A stretch of DNA of 60,594 nt from Oscillospiraceae bacterium. GTDB taxonomy: Bacteria > Bacillota > Clostridia > Oscillospirales > Oscillospiraceae. Location: the NCBI GenBank assembly GCA_902795195.1, contig CADBKF010000005.1:1-60594 (forward strand), in the 5' to 3' direction. The notes under the pieces were generated by a model. The model had not been told where the DNA came from. It made no database searches and saw only the letters and a list, made by a program, of their open reading frames with translations. Below, in pieces: positions 40,244-48,930 of the stretch. Position 1 is the first letter of the stretch, and every line of letters begins with the position of its first letter. A program made the position numbers and the translations under genes.

Positions 40244-41629
40244 ATGGAGTATTACGGCATTCAATTTGACTACAAGAACAAGCCCAGCCTGGAGCCGACC
40301 TTTATCCCCTTCCGCGCCTGGGAGGACGCCTTCCTCGAAGGCGCAACCCGGCCCTTCCGCGTGGCGGTCTGGCGCGACCACGGCAGTGTGTCGGTCTTCT
40401 CCTCCCGCCTGCGCGGGCCCGAATACGCCGAGGCCAACTACCGCTATCTCGAGCGCTACGTGAAGTTCCTGCTCTGGAGCGTGGGCGGCTGGCGCGTCAC
40501 CGTGGACGGCTGCCCCGAGACGGCACGGCGCCTGCTGGGCGACTACTGCGAGGGCGGCAAACGGGAGTTTGACACTCACTTCATGTACGACGTGTTCGAC
40601 CGGCCGTTTGAGCTGGAGATCTGCGAAAACCCCGCCGATTTCCCCGAAGCCAACGAGCAGCCCAAGGCCGTAGGCGGCCATCTGGAGGGCTGCCGCATCG
40701 GCTTTGACGCCGGCGGCTCCGACCGCAAGGTCTCCGCGGTGATCGACGGCAAAACCGTCTACTCCGAGGAGGTCGTGTGGTTTCCCAAGCAGTCTGAGGA
40801 TCTGAGCTATCAGTTCAACGGCATTGTCGAGGCCTTCAAGACTGCCGCCTCCAAGATGCCCCGGGTGGACGCCATCGGCGTGTCCTCGGCCGGCACCTTT
40901 GTCGGCAACGAGCCCCGCGTGTGCTCGCTGTTCATCAAGATCCCCCGCAGCGAGAAGAAGCTGGTCCACTCCATCTACGACCGGGCGGCCAAGGAGATCG
41001 GCGACGTGCCCATCGTGGTCATCAACGACGGCGACGTGACGGCGCTGGCCGGCTCCATGAGCCTGGATTCCGGCGCGGTCATGGGCATCGCCATGGGCAC
41101 CAGCGAGGCTGCCGGCTACGTCACCCCGGACCGGAAGATTCTGGGCTGGTTCAACGAGCTGGCCTTTGCGCCGGTGGATCTGCAGGACGACGCCGAGCAG
41201 GACGAGTGGTCCACCGACCGCGGCGTGGGCTGCAAGTATTTCTCCCAGGATGCGGTCATCCGCCTGGCACCCCGGGCCGGCATCCTCCTGTCCGACGAGC
41301 TCAGTCTCGCGGAAAAGCTCAAGGAGGTCCAGAAGCTGGCCGAGGCCGGCCATCCCGGCGCGCTGGAGATCTTCAAGAGCATCGGCGTGTACTTTGCGCA
41401 CACCGTCGCCCTGTATTCCCGCTACTACGACCTCAAGTGGCTGCTCGTCATGGGCCGCGTGGCCTCCGGCATCGGCGGCGACGTGCTGATCGCCGAGTGC
41501 AACCGCGTGCTGAAGGAAGAATATCCGGAGCTCGCCGCCCAGGTCACCGTCATGCTGCCCGACGAGAAGGCCCGCCGCGTGGGCCAGAGCATTGCCGCCG
41601 CCAGCCTGCCGGCGCTGAAAGCAGACTGA
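40244..41629 (+). CDS. ROK-like sugar kinase or regulator with extra N-terminal domain
   Basis: This 461-residue protein contains an actin-like ATPase domain from about residue 150: GCRIGFDAGGSDRKVSAV (phosphate-1 loop), VVINDGDVTALAG (the usual D of the catalytic NDxxxxA loop) and MGIAMGTSEAAGYV (phosphate-2 loop). These are ROK-type. The first 145 residues form a separate domain that I do not recognise (GVSVFSSRLRGPEYAEANYR-type sequence near residue 55). There is no DNA-binding helix-turn-helix, so a kinase role is more likely than a repressor role. No sugar gene is beside it; the downstream neighbour converges. Confidence 0.65.
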   Translation: MEYYGIQFDYKNKPSLEPTFIPFRAWEDAFLEGATRPFRVAVWRDHGSVSVFSSRLRGPEYAEANYRYLERYVKFLLWSVGGWRVTVDGCPETARRLLGDYCEGGKREFDTHFMYDVFDRPFELEICENPADFPEANEQPKAVGGHLEGCRIGFDAGGSDRKVSAVIDGKTVYSEEVVWFPKQSEDLSYQFNGIVEAFKTAASKMPRVDAIGVSSAGTFVGNEPRVCSLFIKIPRSEKKLVHSIYDRAAKEIGDVPIVVINDGDVTALAGSMSLDSGAVMGIAMGTSEAAGYVTPDRKILGWFNELAFAPVDLQDDAEQDEWSTDRGVGCKYFSQDAVIRLAPRAGILLSDELSLAEKLKEVQKLAEAGHPGALEIFKSIGVYFAHTVALYSRYYDLKWLLVMGRVASGIGGDVLIAECNRVLKEEYPELAAQVTVMLPDEKARRVGQSIAAASLPALKAD

Positions 41630-41633
41630 GCTG

Positions 41634-41677
41634 AAAAAATACCGGCTGACGGAGAACCGTCAACCGGTGTTTTTTTC
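41634..41677. terminator. Bidirectional terminator between ROK-like and ygeX genes
   Basis: ACCGGCTGACGG pairs with CCGTCAACCGGT around AGAA with one mismatch. Runs of A on the left and T on the right allow use by both convergent genes. Confidence 0.9.
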
Positions 41678-41680
41678 ATG

Positions 41681-42925
41681 TCAGCGCACGATGCGGAATT
41701 TTGCGGGGGTGGGGTTCTTGCCGTCCCAGAGGATGCGGCGGAACTCGATGGGGTCGGTGTTGCCCTCGGTGTTGACCATGAAGACCTGGGAGTTGTGGTC
41801 GAGCTTCAGGGCTGCCTTGAGGTCGTCGTTGATCGTGTCGGTGCACAGGGCGAAGAGCGTGCCCAGCGGCACCGCGCCGCTCTCGCCGGAGACGACCATC
41901 GGGTCGCCGTGCAGAGGCATACCCAGGATGCGCATGCCTCTGGCGGCCACGTTGTCGGGCACGGCCACGAACACGTCGGCGTTGTCGCGCAGGATCTCAA
42001 AGGCGAGGGGCGACGGATCGCCGCAGGCCAGGCCCGCCATGATGGTGTCGAGGCTGCCCTTGACCGAGTGGCACTTGCCGTCGCCGGCGGCGATGGACTC
42101 GTAGATGCAGGCGGCCTTGTCCGGCTCGACCACCACGAACAGCGGAGGATCGTCCGGGAAGAGCGCGCTGTAGAAGCCCACGACGCTGGCGGCCATCGCG
42201 CCGACGCCCGCCTGCACGAACACATGGGTGGGCTTGACGATGCCGAGGCCGGCAAACTGCTCCTGCGCCTCCAGGAGCATCGAGGTGTAGCCCTGCATGA
42301 TCCAGGTCGGGATCTGCTCGTAGCCGGGCCAGGAGGTGTCGGAGACGACGTACCAGCCGTTCTTCTCCGCGTCCTCGGCGGCCTGGCGGACCGCGTCGTC
42401 ATAGTTGCCCTTGACCACCGTGACCTCGGCGCCGTAGCGGGCAATGGCCTCGATCCGGGGCTTGCTGGTCTCCTGGTGGACGTAGATCTTGCAGGGCAGG
42501 TGCAGCTGCTGGCAGGCCCAGGCCAGGCCGCGGCCGTGGTTGCCGTCGGTGGCCGAGCACAGGACCGTGCCCTCGAGCTGGGCCCGGCAGGCGTCGCTCG
42601 TCAGATATGCAAAGCTCAGCTCCTCGTCCTCTCTCCCCAGGATCTGCAGCAGCAGGCGGTAGACCGCGTAGGAGCCGCCCATGACCTTGAACGAGCGCAG
42701 CGCCAGGCGCTCGGCCTCGTTCTTGACGTAGATGCCGCCCACGCCCAAAAGCTCTGCCAGATTCGGCAGAGCGACCAGCGGGGTCATCTGAAAGCCCGGG
42801 ATCTGCCGGTGGAAGCGCCGCGCGTCGCGGGCGCGCTCGATCGGAAACATCTGCTTGGCCTTGGCCGGGTCCTTCTTTGAGACGTCGCCGTCGTTGTGAA
42901 TGATGTATTGGAAGTCGTTTTTCAC
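41681..42925 (-). CDS. ygeX: Diaminopropionate ammonia-lyase
   Basis: The 414-residue PLP enzyme splits 2,3-diaminopropionate into pyruvate and ammonia. The PLP lysine is K80 in RLALRSFKVMGG, the phosphate-binding loop is TDGNHGRGLAW, and the closing end VVSGESGAVPLGTLFALC is as in YgeX. GTG at 42925 follows GAGGAGGG. YgeX is part of the E. coli and gut-anaerobe gene set with YgfK and SsnA (both in this window, 26 kb away); that set is linked to anaerobic purine/uric-acid breakdown. It lies between a ROK-like gene and the cobalt transporter, in its own transcript. Confidence 0.9.
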   Translation of the reverse strand: MKNDFQYIIHNDGDVSKKDPAKAKQMFPIERARDARRFHRQIPGFQMTPLVALPNLAELLGVGGIYVKNEAERLALRSFKVMGGSYAVYRLLLQILGREDEELSFAYLTSDACRAQLEGTVLCSATDGNHGRGLAWACQQLHLPCKIYVHQETSKPRIEAIARYGAEVTVVKGNYDDAVRQAAEDAEKNGWYVVSDTSWPGYEQIPTWIMQGYTSMLLEAQEQFAGLGIVKPTHVFVQAGVGAMAASVVGFYSALFPDDPPLFVVVEPDKAACIYESIAAGDGKCHSVKGSLDTIMAGLACGDPSPLAFEILRDNADVFVAVPDNVAARGMRILGMPLHGDPMVVSGESGAVPLGTLFALCTDTINDDLKAALKLDHNSQVFMVNTEGNTDPIEFRRILWDGKNPTPAKFRIVR

Positions 42926-42985
42926 AAGTATCCCTCCTCGTTGTGAAGTGTTTCCCACATTGGGGTGTTCCACCCACAGAGTAAC

Positions 42986-43013
42986 AAAAAGCCTCGCAAA
43001 ATGCAAGGCTTTT
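42986..43013. terminator. Terminator of the cbiMQO operon
   Basis: AAAAGCCT and AGGCTTTT pair around an inner GCA/TGC stem. Reading leftward, T runs follow, ending the cobalt-transporter transcript before ygeX begins. The two sides are symmetric enough for use in both directions. Confidence 0.75.
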
Positions 43014-43025
43014 CGGCAAATTCGG

Positions 43026-43688
43026 CTATTCTTTCTCCAGAACCACGCTGCGGTCGGCCAGCGCGCTGGAAACTTCCGGATCGTGCGTGGCGATGAGGAT
43101 CGTCTTCCCCGCGGCCTTGAGCTCCCGCAGAAGCCGCAGGAGCTTTTCCTGCGTCTTCCGGTCGAGGCCGGCCAGGGGCTCGTCCAGGATCAGGACCTCG
43201 GGGTTCAGCGCGAGCACCGCCGCCAGGGCCACCTGCTTTTTCTGCCCGCCGCTGAGATGGTACGGCGCCTTTCCGGCCAGGGGGCGCAGGTCGAACAGGT
43301 CCAGGCAGTCGCCCACCCGGGCCTCGAGCTCGGCGTTCGGCAGGCCCATCTGCCGGGGGCCGAAGGCGATCTCGTCGTAGACCGTGCCGTTAAAGAGCAT
43401 CACGTCCGGGTTCTGGAACAGGTAGCCGACGCGCTTGTGAAAGCGCTTCTGGTCGGCCTGCTTCTTGAGATACGCCGCCGTGATCTCCACCCCGTCGAAG
43501 CGGTAGCTGCCCTGCTGGGGAAACGACAGGCCGTTGAGGATGCGAAAAAGCGTGGTCTTGCCCGCGCCGTTGTCGCCCAGCAGCGCCACGCACTCCCCTT
43601 CTCCCACGGACAGGGAGAACTCCCGCAGTACGAGCGCCTCGTCGGGCGCATAGGCGAAGGTAATTTTGTCCAGTTCAATGAGCTTCAT
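43026..43688 (-). CDS. cbiO: Cobalt/nickel ECF transporter ATPase
   Basis: This 220-residue ATPase has Walker A LLGDNGAGKTTLF, signature YHLSGGQKKQVALAA and Walker B EVLILDEPLAGLD. The Q-loop region LFQNPDVMLF is the CbiO form. It powers the ECF-type cobalt or nickel importer with CbiQ and CbiM encoded just upstream. It ends the operon. Confidence 0.92.
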   Translation of the reverse strand: MKLIELDKITFAYAPDEALVLREFSLSVGEGECVALLGDNGAGKTTLFRILNGLSFPQQGSYRFDGVEITAAYLKKQADQKRFHKRVGYLFQNPDVMLFNGTVYDEIAFGPRQMGLPNAELEARVGDCLDLFDLRPLAGKAPYHLSGGQKKQVALAAVLALNPEVLILDEPLAGLDRKTQEKLLRLLRELKAAGKTILIATHDPEVSSALADRSVVLEKE

Positions 43689-43691
43689 GGC

Positions 43692-44405
43692 TTACAGTCC
43701 CTTGTAGTCGTCGGTGAAGCCGCGGCAGACCATGGCCTCGTAGGTTTCTCGGCTGAGCTCGGCCGAGCGCAGGAAGGTCACGCCCATGACGCCGCCGACG
43801 GATTGATATTTTCTCTCATGCCGCCCCACGGCCCGCAGCTGCAGGGCGCTCAGCAGATCGCAGATCAGCGTGCCCAGCAGCACGATGTATTTGAGCGTGA
43901 GATCGAGCGTGAACACGAAGATGCCCGGCACATGGAGTCTTCGCAGCGCCGTGGTGATCTCGTTCCACTGGGTCGTGCGGTTGAACATGTTGAGCATCGT
44001 GAGGCTCAGAAACACCTTCCAGACGATGACCAGCTGGTTAGAAGCGCCCGCAGGGTGCAGCAGCATCGCCGGCAGCAGCAGAAGCAGGGTCAGCCCCGCC
44101 GCGGCCAGCGCGGATTTGAGCGTCTGCCACAGGCGCTTGGCCGGCCAGAAGCTGAGCGTGCCCAGCACCAGCGCCGTGACGGCCATCAGGGCCAGCCGGT
44201 TTTGCAGCACAGAGACGGCCACAAGCATGACAAGCAGGAGCAGCAGCTTCCAGAAGGCCGGAAGGGCCCTCCCCTGCTGCTGCCCCCGCTGCACCTGCAG
44301 GCGGGACATCACGCCGCCGAGGCTCTGTATGGTCCGGATCGCAAATGTGCCGCCGTCACGCGGCGGCACATAGCGGTCCGTTGAACGCATCCAGTTGGGG
44401 ATCAT
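43692..44405 (-). CDS. cbiQ: Cobalt/nickel ECF transporter transmembrane (T) component
   Basis: The 237-residue membrane protein has four to five hydrophobic helices and the CbiQ coupling region SALQLRAVGRH (A-R-G type) near residue 185, plus AMVCRGFTDDY at the C-terminus, the second A-x-x-x-R-G coupling motif. ATG at 44405 overlaps the CbiM stop (ATGA). It links CbiO to CbiM. Three bases separate its stop from the CbiO start. Confidence 0.9.
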   Translation of the reverse strand: MIPNWMRSTDRYVPPRDGGTFAIRTIQSLGGVMSRLQVQRGQQQGRALPAFWKLLLLLVMLVAVSVLQNRLALMAVTALVLGTLSFWPAKRLWQTLKSALAAAGLTLLLLLPAMLLHPAGASNQLVIVWKVFLSLTMLNMFNRTTQWNEITTALRRLHVPGIFVFTLDLTLKYIVLLGTLICDLLSALQLRAVGRHERKYQSVGGVMGVTFLRSAELSRETYEAMVCRGFTDDYKGL

Positions 44406-45433
44406 GCGCTTTGCTTTCTGCCTTTCATCGGAATCGAAATCAGCTTGAACAGGATCACCAGCAGCGCAACGCCGATGATCGCCGAGAGAATGTAGGCCAC
44501 GACCTCGTTCATGCCCTCGAGACTGTAGTCCGGCATGAGCACGTTCATCTCCCAGCCGTTTGCCAGGCCCTGGGGCGTGTAGCCCAGCGCTTTGCCGTTC
44601 TGCACGACCTCGGCGATCTCGTCCGCGCCCCACTCGCCCCAGGCGGTGCCGGTGGCAAGCAGGCCCAGCGGCGTTGCCGCGATCAGGGCCGCAATGAGGG
44701 CGAAGATCGGCACATAGCGCTTGCCGCCGGCCTCGGGCCGCTCCGTGCGCAGGCGCTCATAGGTCAGATCCGGCGCAGTCTTCTGCACCAGCGCGAAGAC
44801 CGCCACGGTGAAGACAGCCTCCACCACGCCTGCCACCAGCAGGTGCGGGATCGTCATCGCGGGGATCGCCACGCTCAGATCATAGGGGCAGTAGAGCGCG
44901 TTTCCGGCCGCGTCGCGGAAGAGCATCGGCTGGATGCCGAACTCGACCGCCGCACACAGCGCCGCCACGTTCAGGCCCACATAGGAGCCCACGGCCGCGC
45001 CGATGTAGCGGGTCAGCGGCTTGCAGTTTTCACCGCCGCCGGCCTTGACGATCAGCCTGTAGACCGCGTAGCCCAGATACGGCAGCACAAAGGCCATGTT
45101 GAAGCAGTTGGCGCCGAAGGCGAGCACGCCGCCGTCGCCGAAGATCACCGCCTGCAGCAGCAGCGCAATCGACACTGCGATGCAGGCCGCATTCGGGCCG
45201 AAAAGCAGCGCGATCAGCGTCCCTCCCACGGCATGGCCGGTCGTGCCGCCCACGAGCGGCACGTTGAACATCATGCCCAGAAACGAGAAGGCAGCGCCCA
45301 CGCCCAGCAGGGGGATCTTCTCCTTGGGCAGCTCCTCGTTGGTCTTTTTGACCGCGTGGATCCACACCGGGATCATCGCCGCGCCCATGACCGCGCAGCT
45401 GACCGGGGACAGATAGTTTTCAGGAATGTGCAT
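44402..45433 (-). CDS. cbiM: Cobalt/nickel ECF substrate-specific component with fused CbiN-like tail
   Basis: The 343-residue CbiM starts MHIPEN; His2 at the mature N-terminus is part of the metal site in this family. It keeps the family segments PLVGGTTGHAVGGTLIA (the usual metal-binding TxxH site) and VIFGDGGVLAFGANCFNMA. The last 80 residues (LGLLATGTAWGEWGADE.., PDYSLEGMNEVVAYIL) look like the CbiN/PDGLE domain fused in one chain, which explains why there is no separate cbiN gene. The start follows GAGGAGG. The substrate is cobalt or nickel; the sequence alone does not decide. Confidence 0.9.
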   Translation of the reverse strand: MHIPENYLSPVSCAVMGAAMIPVWIHAVKKTNEELPKEKIPLLGVGAAFSFLGMMFNVPLVGGTTGHAVGGTLIALLFGPNAACIAVSIALLLQAVIFGDGGVLAFGANCFNMAFVLPYLGYAVYRLIVKAGGGENCKPLTRYIGAAVGSYVGLNVAALCAAVEFGIQPMLFRDAAGNALYCPYDLSVAIPAMTIPHLLVAGVVEAVFTVAVFALVQKTAPDLTYERLRTERPEAGGKRYVPIFALIAALIAATPLGLLATGTAWGEWGADEIAEVVQNGKALGYTPQGLANGWEMNVLMPDYSLEGMNEVVAYILSAIIGVALLVILFKLISIPMKGRKQSA

Positions 45434-45464
45434 TCCGTTCCCTCCTCTGTTTTTGTCTGTCCCC

Positions 45465-45493
45465 ATTATAATCGCGGCATTTCCCATCCGCAA
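45465..45493 (-). promoter_or_regulatory. Promoter of the cbiMQO operon
   Basis: Reading leftward, TTGCGG (45493-45488), a 17-base spacer and TATAAT (45470-45465). The leader is only about 25 bases, so a cobalamin riboswitch, the usual control of such operons, is absent from it. A GC-rich palindrome (CCCCCCGGGGGG) lies just upstream. Confidence 0.75.
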
Positions 45494-45539
45494 GCCCCCC
45501 GGGGGGTTCGTTTTTGCGGGCTGTTTGAGGATTTGGAAT

Positions 45540-45970
45540 TGGCAGGGGTGGGAATGAAGCTGCTCCCGGTGGTCGCGAATGAAGGAATGATGCTGCGGCT
45601 TCGCCGCGAATGAAGCCGCTTCGCTCATTGAGGTGTCGCTTGCGCGACGGATTGAATTTGCGGCTTGCGCCGCAGATTCTGTAAAGCAGCGTCTCGTAGT
45701 GGCCGACTGCGTGCCCTTTATGGGTATGCCCACATACTTCGTGACTCTTCGAGTTCGGCCATAAAGGTGCGAAACGCAATGGGGGCTTATGGCCGATGTG
45801 GGCATCGGCCACTACGAAAGGCTTTGCGTTCGCTTTTCATTCTGTTTTTCAATTCGCAAATTGAAAAACTCCACAATTAGGGCGAAGCCCGGCTTCATTC
45901 CTTCATTCCTTCATTTCTTCATTCTCTCATTCTTTCATTCTCTCATTCTCTCCAGCTTCCTCCGCAAAGC
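45540..45970. repeat. Gene-free repeat stretch between cbiM and kbl
   Basis: No gene is seen in 430 bases. From 45695 to 45816 lies an element with 12-base inverted ends (CGTAGTGGCCGA and TCGGCCACTACG) and inner inverted blocks (GGGTATGCCCACATA against GATGTGGGCATCGG). Left of it is CGGCTTCGCCG-type palindromic sequence. Right of it is a pyrimidine-only run of TTCATTC units (45893-45957). The ends and size look like a small non-autonomous element. Confidence 0.7.
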
Positions 45971-46003
45971 AAAACTCCCGGAACCTGACGTTCCGGGAGT
46001 TTT
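45971..46003. terminator. Terminator of the kbl-tdh operon
   Basis: AAAACTCCCGGAAC pairs perfectly with GTTCCGGGAGTTTT around five bases, 12 bases beyond the kbl stop when read leftward. Confidence 0.92.
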
Positions 46004-46014
46004 GTCGGCTGCCC

Positions 46015-47202
46015 CTACAGTCCCATCTCCTGCTTGACCTCGCCGAAGCATCTGACCACGAGGTCGATGTCCTCCTTGGTGTGGCCGGCGGAGAGCTGCG
46101 TGCGGATGCGGTCCTTGCCCTTGGGCACGACCGGGTAGCAGAAGGCCACCACGTACACGCCCTTTTCCAGCATCCGGCGCGCAAATTCGTGCGCGACCTT
46201 GGGATCGTAGAGCATCACCGGCACAATGGGATGCTCGCCGGGCAGCAGGTCGAAGCCCAGCTTCTCCATCTCGGCGCGGAAATAGCGGGCGTTTTCGTGC
46301 ACCTTGTCGCGCAGCGCGGTGGAGCTCTCCAAAAGATCCAGCGTGGCCAGCGTCGCCGCGCAGATGGCCGGCGCCACGGTGTTGGAGAACAGATAGGGCC
46401 GGCTTCTCTGCCGCAGCAGGTCCACGATCGGCTGCCGCGCCGCGGTGTAGCCGCCGGACGCGCCGCCGAGCGCCTTGCCGAAGGTGCCGGTGATGATGTC
46501 CACCCGGCCCATCACGCCGCAGTATTCCGGCGTGCCGCGGCCATGCTCGCCCATAAAGCCCACGGCGTGGGAATCGTCGACCATGACCAGCGCATCAAAC
46601 TCGTCGGCAAGGTCGCAGATGGCGGGCAGGTTTGCGATGTAGCCGTCCATGGAGAACACGCCGTCGGTCGCGATCATGATCTTCTTGCAGCCCGTGGCTC
46701 TGGCGTCCTGCAGCTTCTCGCGCAGATCGTCCATGTTGTTGTTCTTGTAGCGGTAGCGCTTGGCTTTGCAGAGGCGGACGCCGTCGATGATGGAGGCGTG
46801 GTTGAGCTCGTCCGAGATGATCGCGTCCTCCGGCCCCAGCAGCGTCTCAAACAGGCCGCCGTTGGCGTCGAAGCAGGAGGAGTAGAGGATCGCGTCGTCG
46901 GTGCCGACAAAATTCGCGATCCGGCGCTCGAGCTCCTTGTGGATCTCCTGCGTGCCGCAGATAAAGCGCACGGACGACAGGCCGAAGCCCCAGCGGTCAT
47001 AGCTCTCCTTGGCCGCCCGGATCAGCTCCGGCCGGGTGGAGAGGCCCAGATAGTTGTTGGCGCAGAAGTTGACCACGCCCTTGGCCTGGGTGGTGTCGAT
47101 GCGGGAAAACTGCGGGGTGGTGATGATGCGCTCCTCGCGCCAGGTGCCGGCCTCGCGGATGGCGTCGAGCTCAGCTTCAAACGCTGCGTAAGCAGATTTC
47201 AT
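46015..47202 (-). CDS. kbl: Glycine C-acetyltransferase (2-amino-3-ketobutyrate CoA ligase)
   Basis: The 395-residue PLP enzyme turns 2-amino-3-ketobutyrate and CoA into glycine and acetyl-CoA. PLP lysine is K243 in [16 protein letters not shown]; the cofactor-binding [15 protein letters not shown] segment and the early [14 protein letters not shown] block are typical for the alpha-oxoamine synthase family. The length matches E. coli Kbl (398). It is downstream of tdh in the same operon with a 44-base gap of AT-rich repeats, so together they break down threonine. Confidence 0.93.
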   Translation of the reverse strand: MKSAYAAFEAELDAIREAGTWREERIITTPQFSRIDTTQAKGVVNFCANNYLGLSTRPELIRAAKESYDRWGFGLSSVRFICGTQEIHKELERRIANFVGTDDAILYSSCFDANGGLFETLLGPEDAIISDELNHASIIDGVRLCKAKRYRYKNNNMDDLREKLQDARATGCKKIMIATDGVFSMDGYIANLPAICDLADEFDALVMVDDSHAVGFMGEHGRGTPEYCGVMGRVDIITGTFGKALGGASGGYTAARQPIVDLLRQRSRPYLFSNTVAPAICAATLATLDLLESSTALRDKVHENARYFRAEMEKLGFDLLPGEHPIVPVMLYDPKVAHEFARRMLEKGVYVVAFCYPVVPKGKDRIRTQLSAGHTKEDIDLVVRCFGEVKQEMGL

Positions 47203-47246
47203 ATGTCGTTTCCTCCTATTACCTATTCCCTATTCACTATTACTTA

Positions 47247-48290
47247 TTACTTTTTCGTGCTCCAGTCCAGAATCACCTTCCCGGATTTGCCGGAATTCAT
47301 CGCGGCAAAGCCCTGCTCAAACTCGGTGTAGTGGAAGCGGTGCGTGATCACGGGCGTGAGATCGAGGCCCGCCTGGACCATGTAGGACATCTGGTGCCAG
47401 TTGTCCATCTTGCGGCCATAGATGCCCTGCAGCGTCAGGCCCTTGGTGATGATGGTGTTCATGTCCATCGGCACCGGCTTGTTGGAGATGCCGAGCAGGC
47501 TGATCTTGCCGCCGTTGCGCATGTTCTGGATCATCTGCTGCAGGGCCGCGCCGCTGCCGGACATCTCCAGACCGACGTCGAAGCCCTCGGTGAGCTTCTT
47601 TTCCTTCATGATCCGGGGCAGATCGTCCCGCAGGGTGTTGACGGCCGCGTCCACGCCCATTTTCCGCGCAAGCTCAAGCCGGTCGTCGTTGAGATCGGTG
47701 ATGATGACGCGCCGCGCGCCGGCAAAGCGGCAGATGCCCGCGGCGATGATGCCGATGGGCCCCGCGCCGGTGATGAGCACGTCCTCGCCGACGAGGTCGA
47801 ACATCAGCGCGGTGTGGGTGGCGTTGCCGAAGGCGTCGAAGAAGGCCACCACGTCCTCGTCGAGCTCCGGGTCAATGAGGATCACGTTGGTCGCCGGGAT
47901 ACAGACATACTCGGCAAATGCGCCGTCGCGGTCCACGCCCACGCTCTTGGTGTATTTGCACCACTGGATGTTGCCGGTGTGGCAGTTGCGGCACTGGTGG
48001 CAGGTGATGTGCCCCTCGCCGGAGACCCGCTGGCCGATTTTCAGGCCCTTCACGCCGTCGCCCAGCTTGGCGATCTCGCCCACGTACTCGTGGCCGATGG
48101 TCATGGGCGGCTTGATGTGCTCGGCGGCCCAGGGGTCCCAGTTGTAGATGTGCACGTCGGTGCCGCAGATGGCCGTCTTGTGAATTTTGATCAGAACCTC
48201 GCCGGGACCGGGCTCCGGCACCGGTACCCGCCGCAGCTCGAGCCCGGGCCCCGCCACAGGCTTGACGATGGCATCCATGAACGCTTCCAT
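47247..48290 (-). CDS. tdh: L-threonine 3-dehydrogenase
   Basis: The 347-residue zinc-dependent medium-chain dehydrogenase oxidises threonine to 2-amino-3-ketobutyrate with NAD+. Catalytic zinc ligands are in ICGTDVHIYNWD and GHEYVGEI. The structural zinc loop is CHQCRNCHTGNIQWC (four Cys), and the NAD fold is VLITGAGPIGIIAAGI. AAAGGAG precedes the ATG at 48290. A consensus-like promoter lies 80 bases upstream. The product is passed to Kbl. Confidence 0.93.
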   Translation of the reverse strand: MEAFMDAIVKPVAGPGLELRRVPVPEPGPGEVLIKIHKTAICGTDVHIYNWDPWAAEHIKPPMTIGHEYVGEIAKLGDGVKGLKIGQRVSGEGHITCHQCRNCHTGNIQWCKYTKSVGVDRDGAFAEYVCIPATNVILIDPELDEDVVAFFDAFGNATHTALMFDLVGEDVLITGAGPIGIIAAGICRFAGARRVIITDLNDDRLELARKMGVDAAVNTLRDDLPRIMKEKKLTEGFDVGLEMSGSGAALQQMIQNMRNGGKISLLGISNKPVPMDMNTIITKGLTLQGIYGRKMDNWHQMSYMVQAGLDLTPVITHRFHYTEFEQGFAAMNSGKSGKVILDWSTKK

Positions 48291-48369
48291 TGAGTTCTCC
48301 TTTCAAAGATAACCAAAGATGAACACAGGATTTTGTGGAAAACAGCCAATTACATTCCACTTCTATTTT

Positions 48370-48398
48370 ATTATACTGTCTATTTTCCACATAGTCAA
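48370..48398 (-). promoter_or_regulatory. Promoter of the tdh-kbl operon
   Basis: Reading leftward, TTGACT (48398-48393), a 17-base spacer and TATAAT (48375-48370). Confidence 0.85.
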
Positions 48399-48460
48399 GT
48401 AGCGCGTGCGAAAAACTCCGGCTGCTGCGCGTGCGAAAAACTCCGGCTGCGGCATGTGGC

Positions 48461-48685
48461 GTGTGGAGCGAGGAGTGAGGAGTGATGAGTTTCCGGTGTG
48501 GGGCCGGCGTCCTCGACGGCCCGTATGCGGCGGGCGTACGAAGTGCGGAGCGTAGAGGCGAGCATTGCTCGCCCGTCGGGAAGCCGCGGGGCGGGAGTGT
48601 GGAGCGAGGAGTGATGAGTTTCCGGTGTAGGGGCCGGCGTCCTCGACGGCCCGTATGCGGCGGGCGTATGAAGTGCGGAGCGTAG
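48461..48685. repeat. Direct duplication of a ~90-bp GC-rich block
   Basis: Two copies (48461-48555 and 48597-48685) share GTGTGGAGCGAGGAGTG, GATGAGTTTCCGGTGT, GGGGCCGGCGTCCTCGACGG and GTATGCGGCGGGCGTA with few differences. A GGCGAGCATTGCTCGCC palindrome lies between them. No gene is present. The second copy runs directly into the truncated hairpin element. Confidence 0.8.
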
Positions 48686-48782
48686 GGGCCTGTTGCAAAA
48701 TGCTCTGTCATTTCGAGCGAAGCGAGAAATCCGTTCCTATTTCACGCTTTTTCACGTGAAAAGTACGGATTTCTCGGTCGCA
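48686..48782 (+). repeat. MITE-like hairpin element, truncated copy
   Basis: Its 97 bases are identical to 8469-8565, then the match stops and the right inverted end is missing. It keeps the inner CGAGAAATCCGT / ACGGATTTCTCG dyad. The 150 bases that follow up to the AraC gene show nothing recognisable. Confidence 0.9.
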
Positions 48783-48930
48783 AATGTTTCTTGCGGCGTT
48801 ACAGGATGCGCCGTACCTCCATCGCATTTCCGATCACAATATGGCGCACGGTGTTCGGTGATTGCCGTGACGTGTTATGTGCATTGGGTCATGCCGCAGG
48901 CAGCCGCTCTCCTTTTATGCGGGAAAGCTT

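Noticed and set aside
45434-45560. Cobalamin riboswitch before cbiMQO
   Set aside because: The promoter lies about 30 bases from the cbiM start and no B12-box-like sequence is seen, so there is no room for the aptamer.
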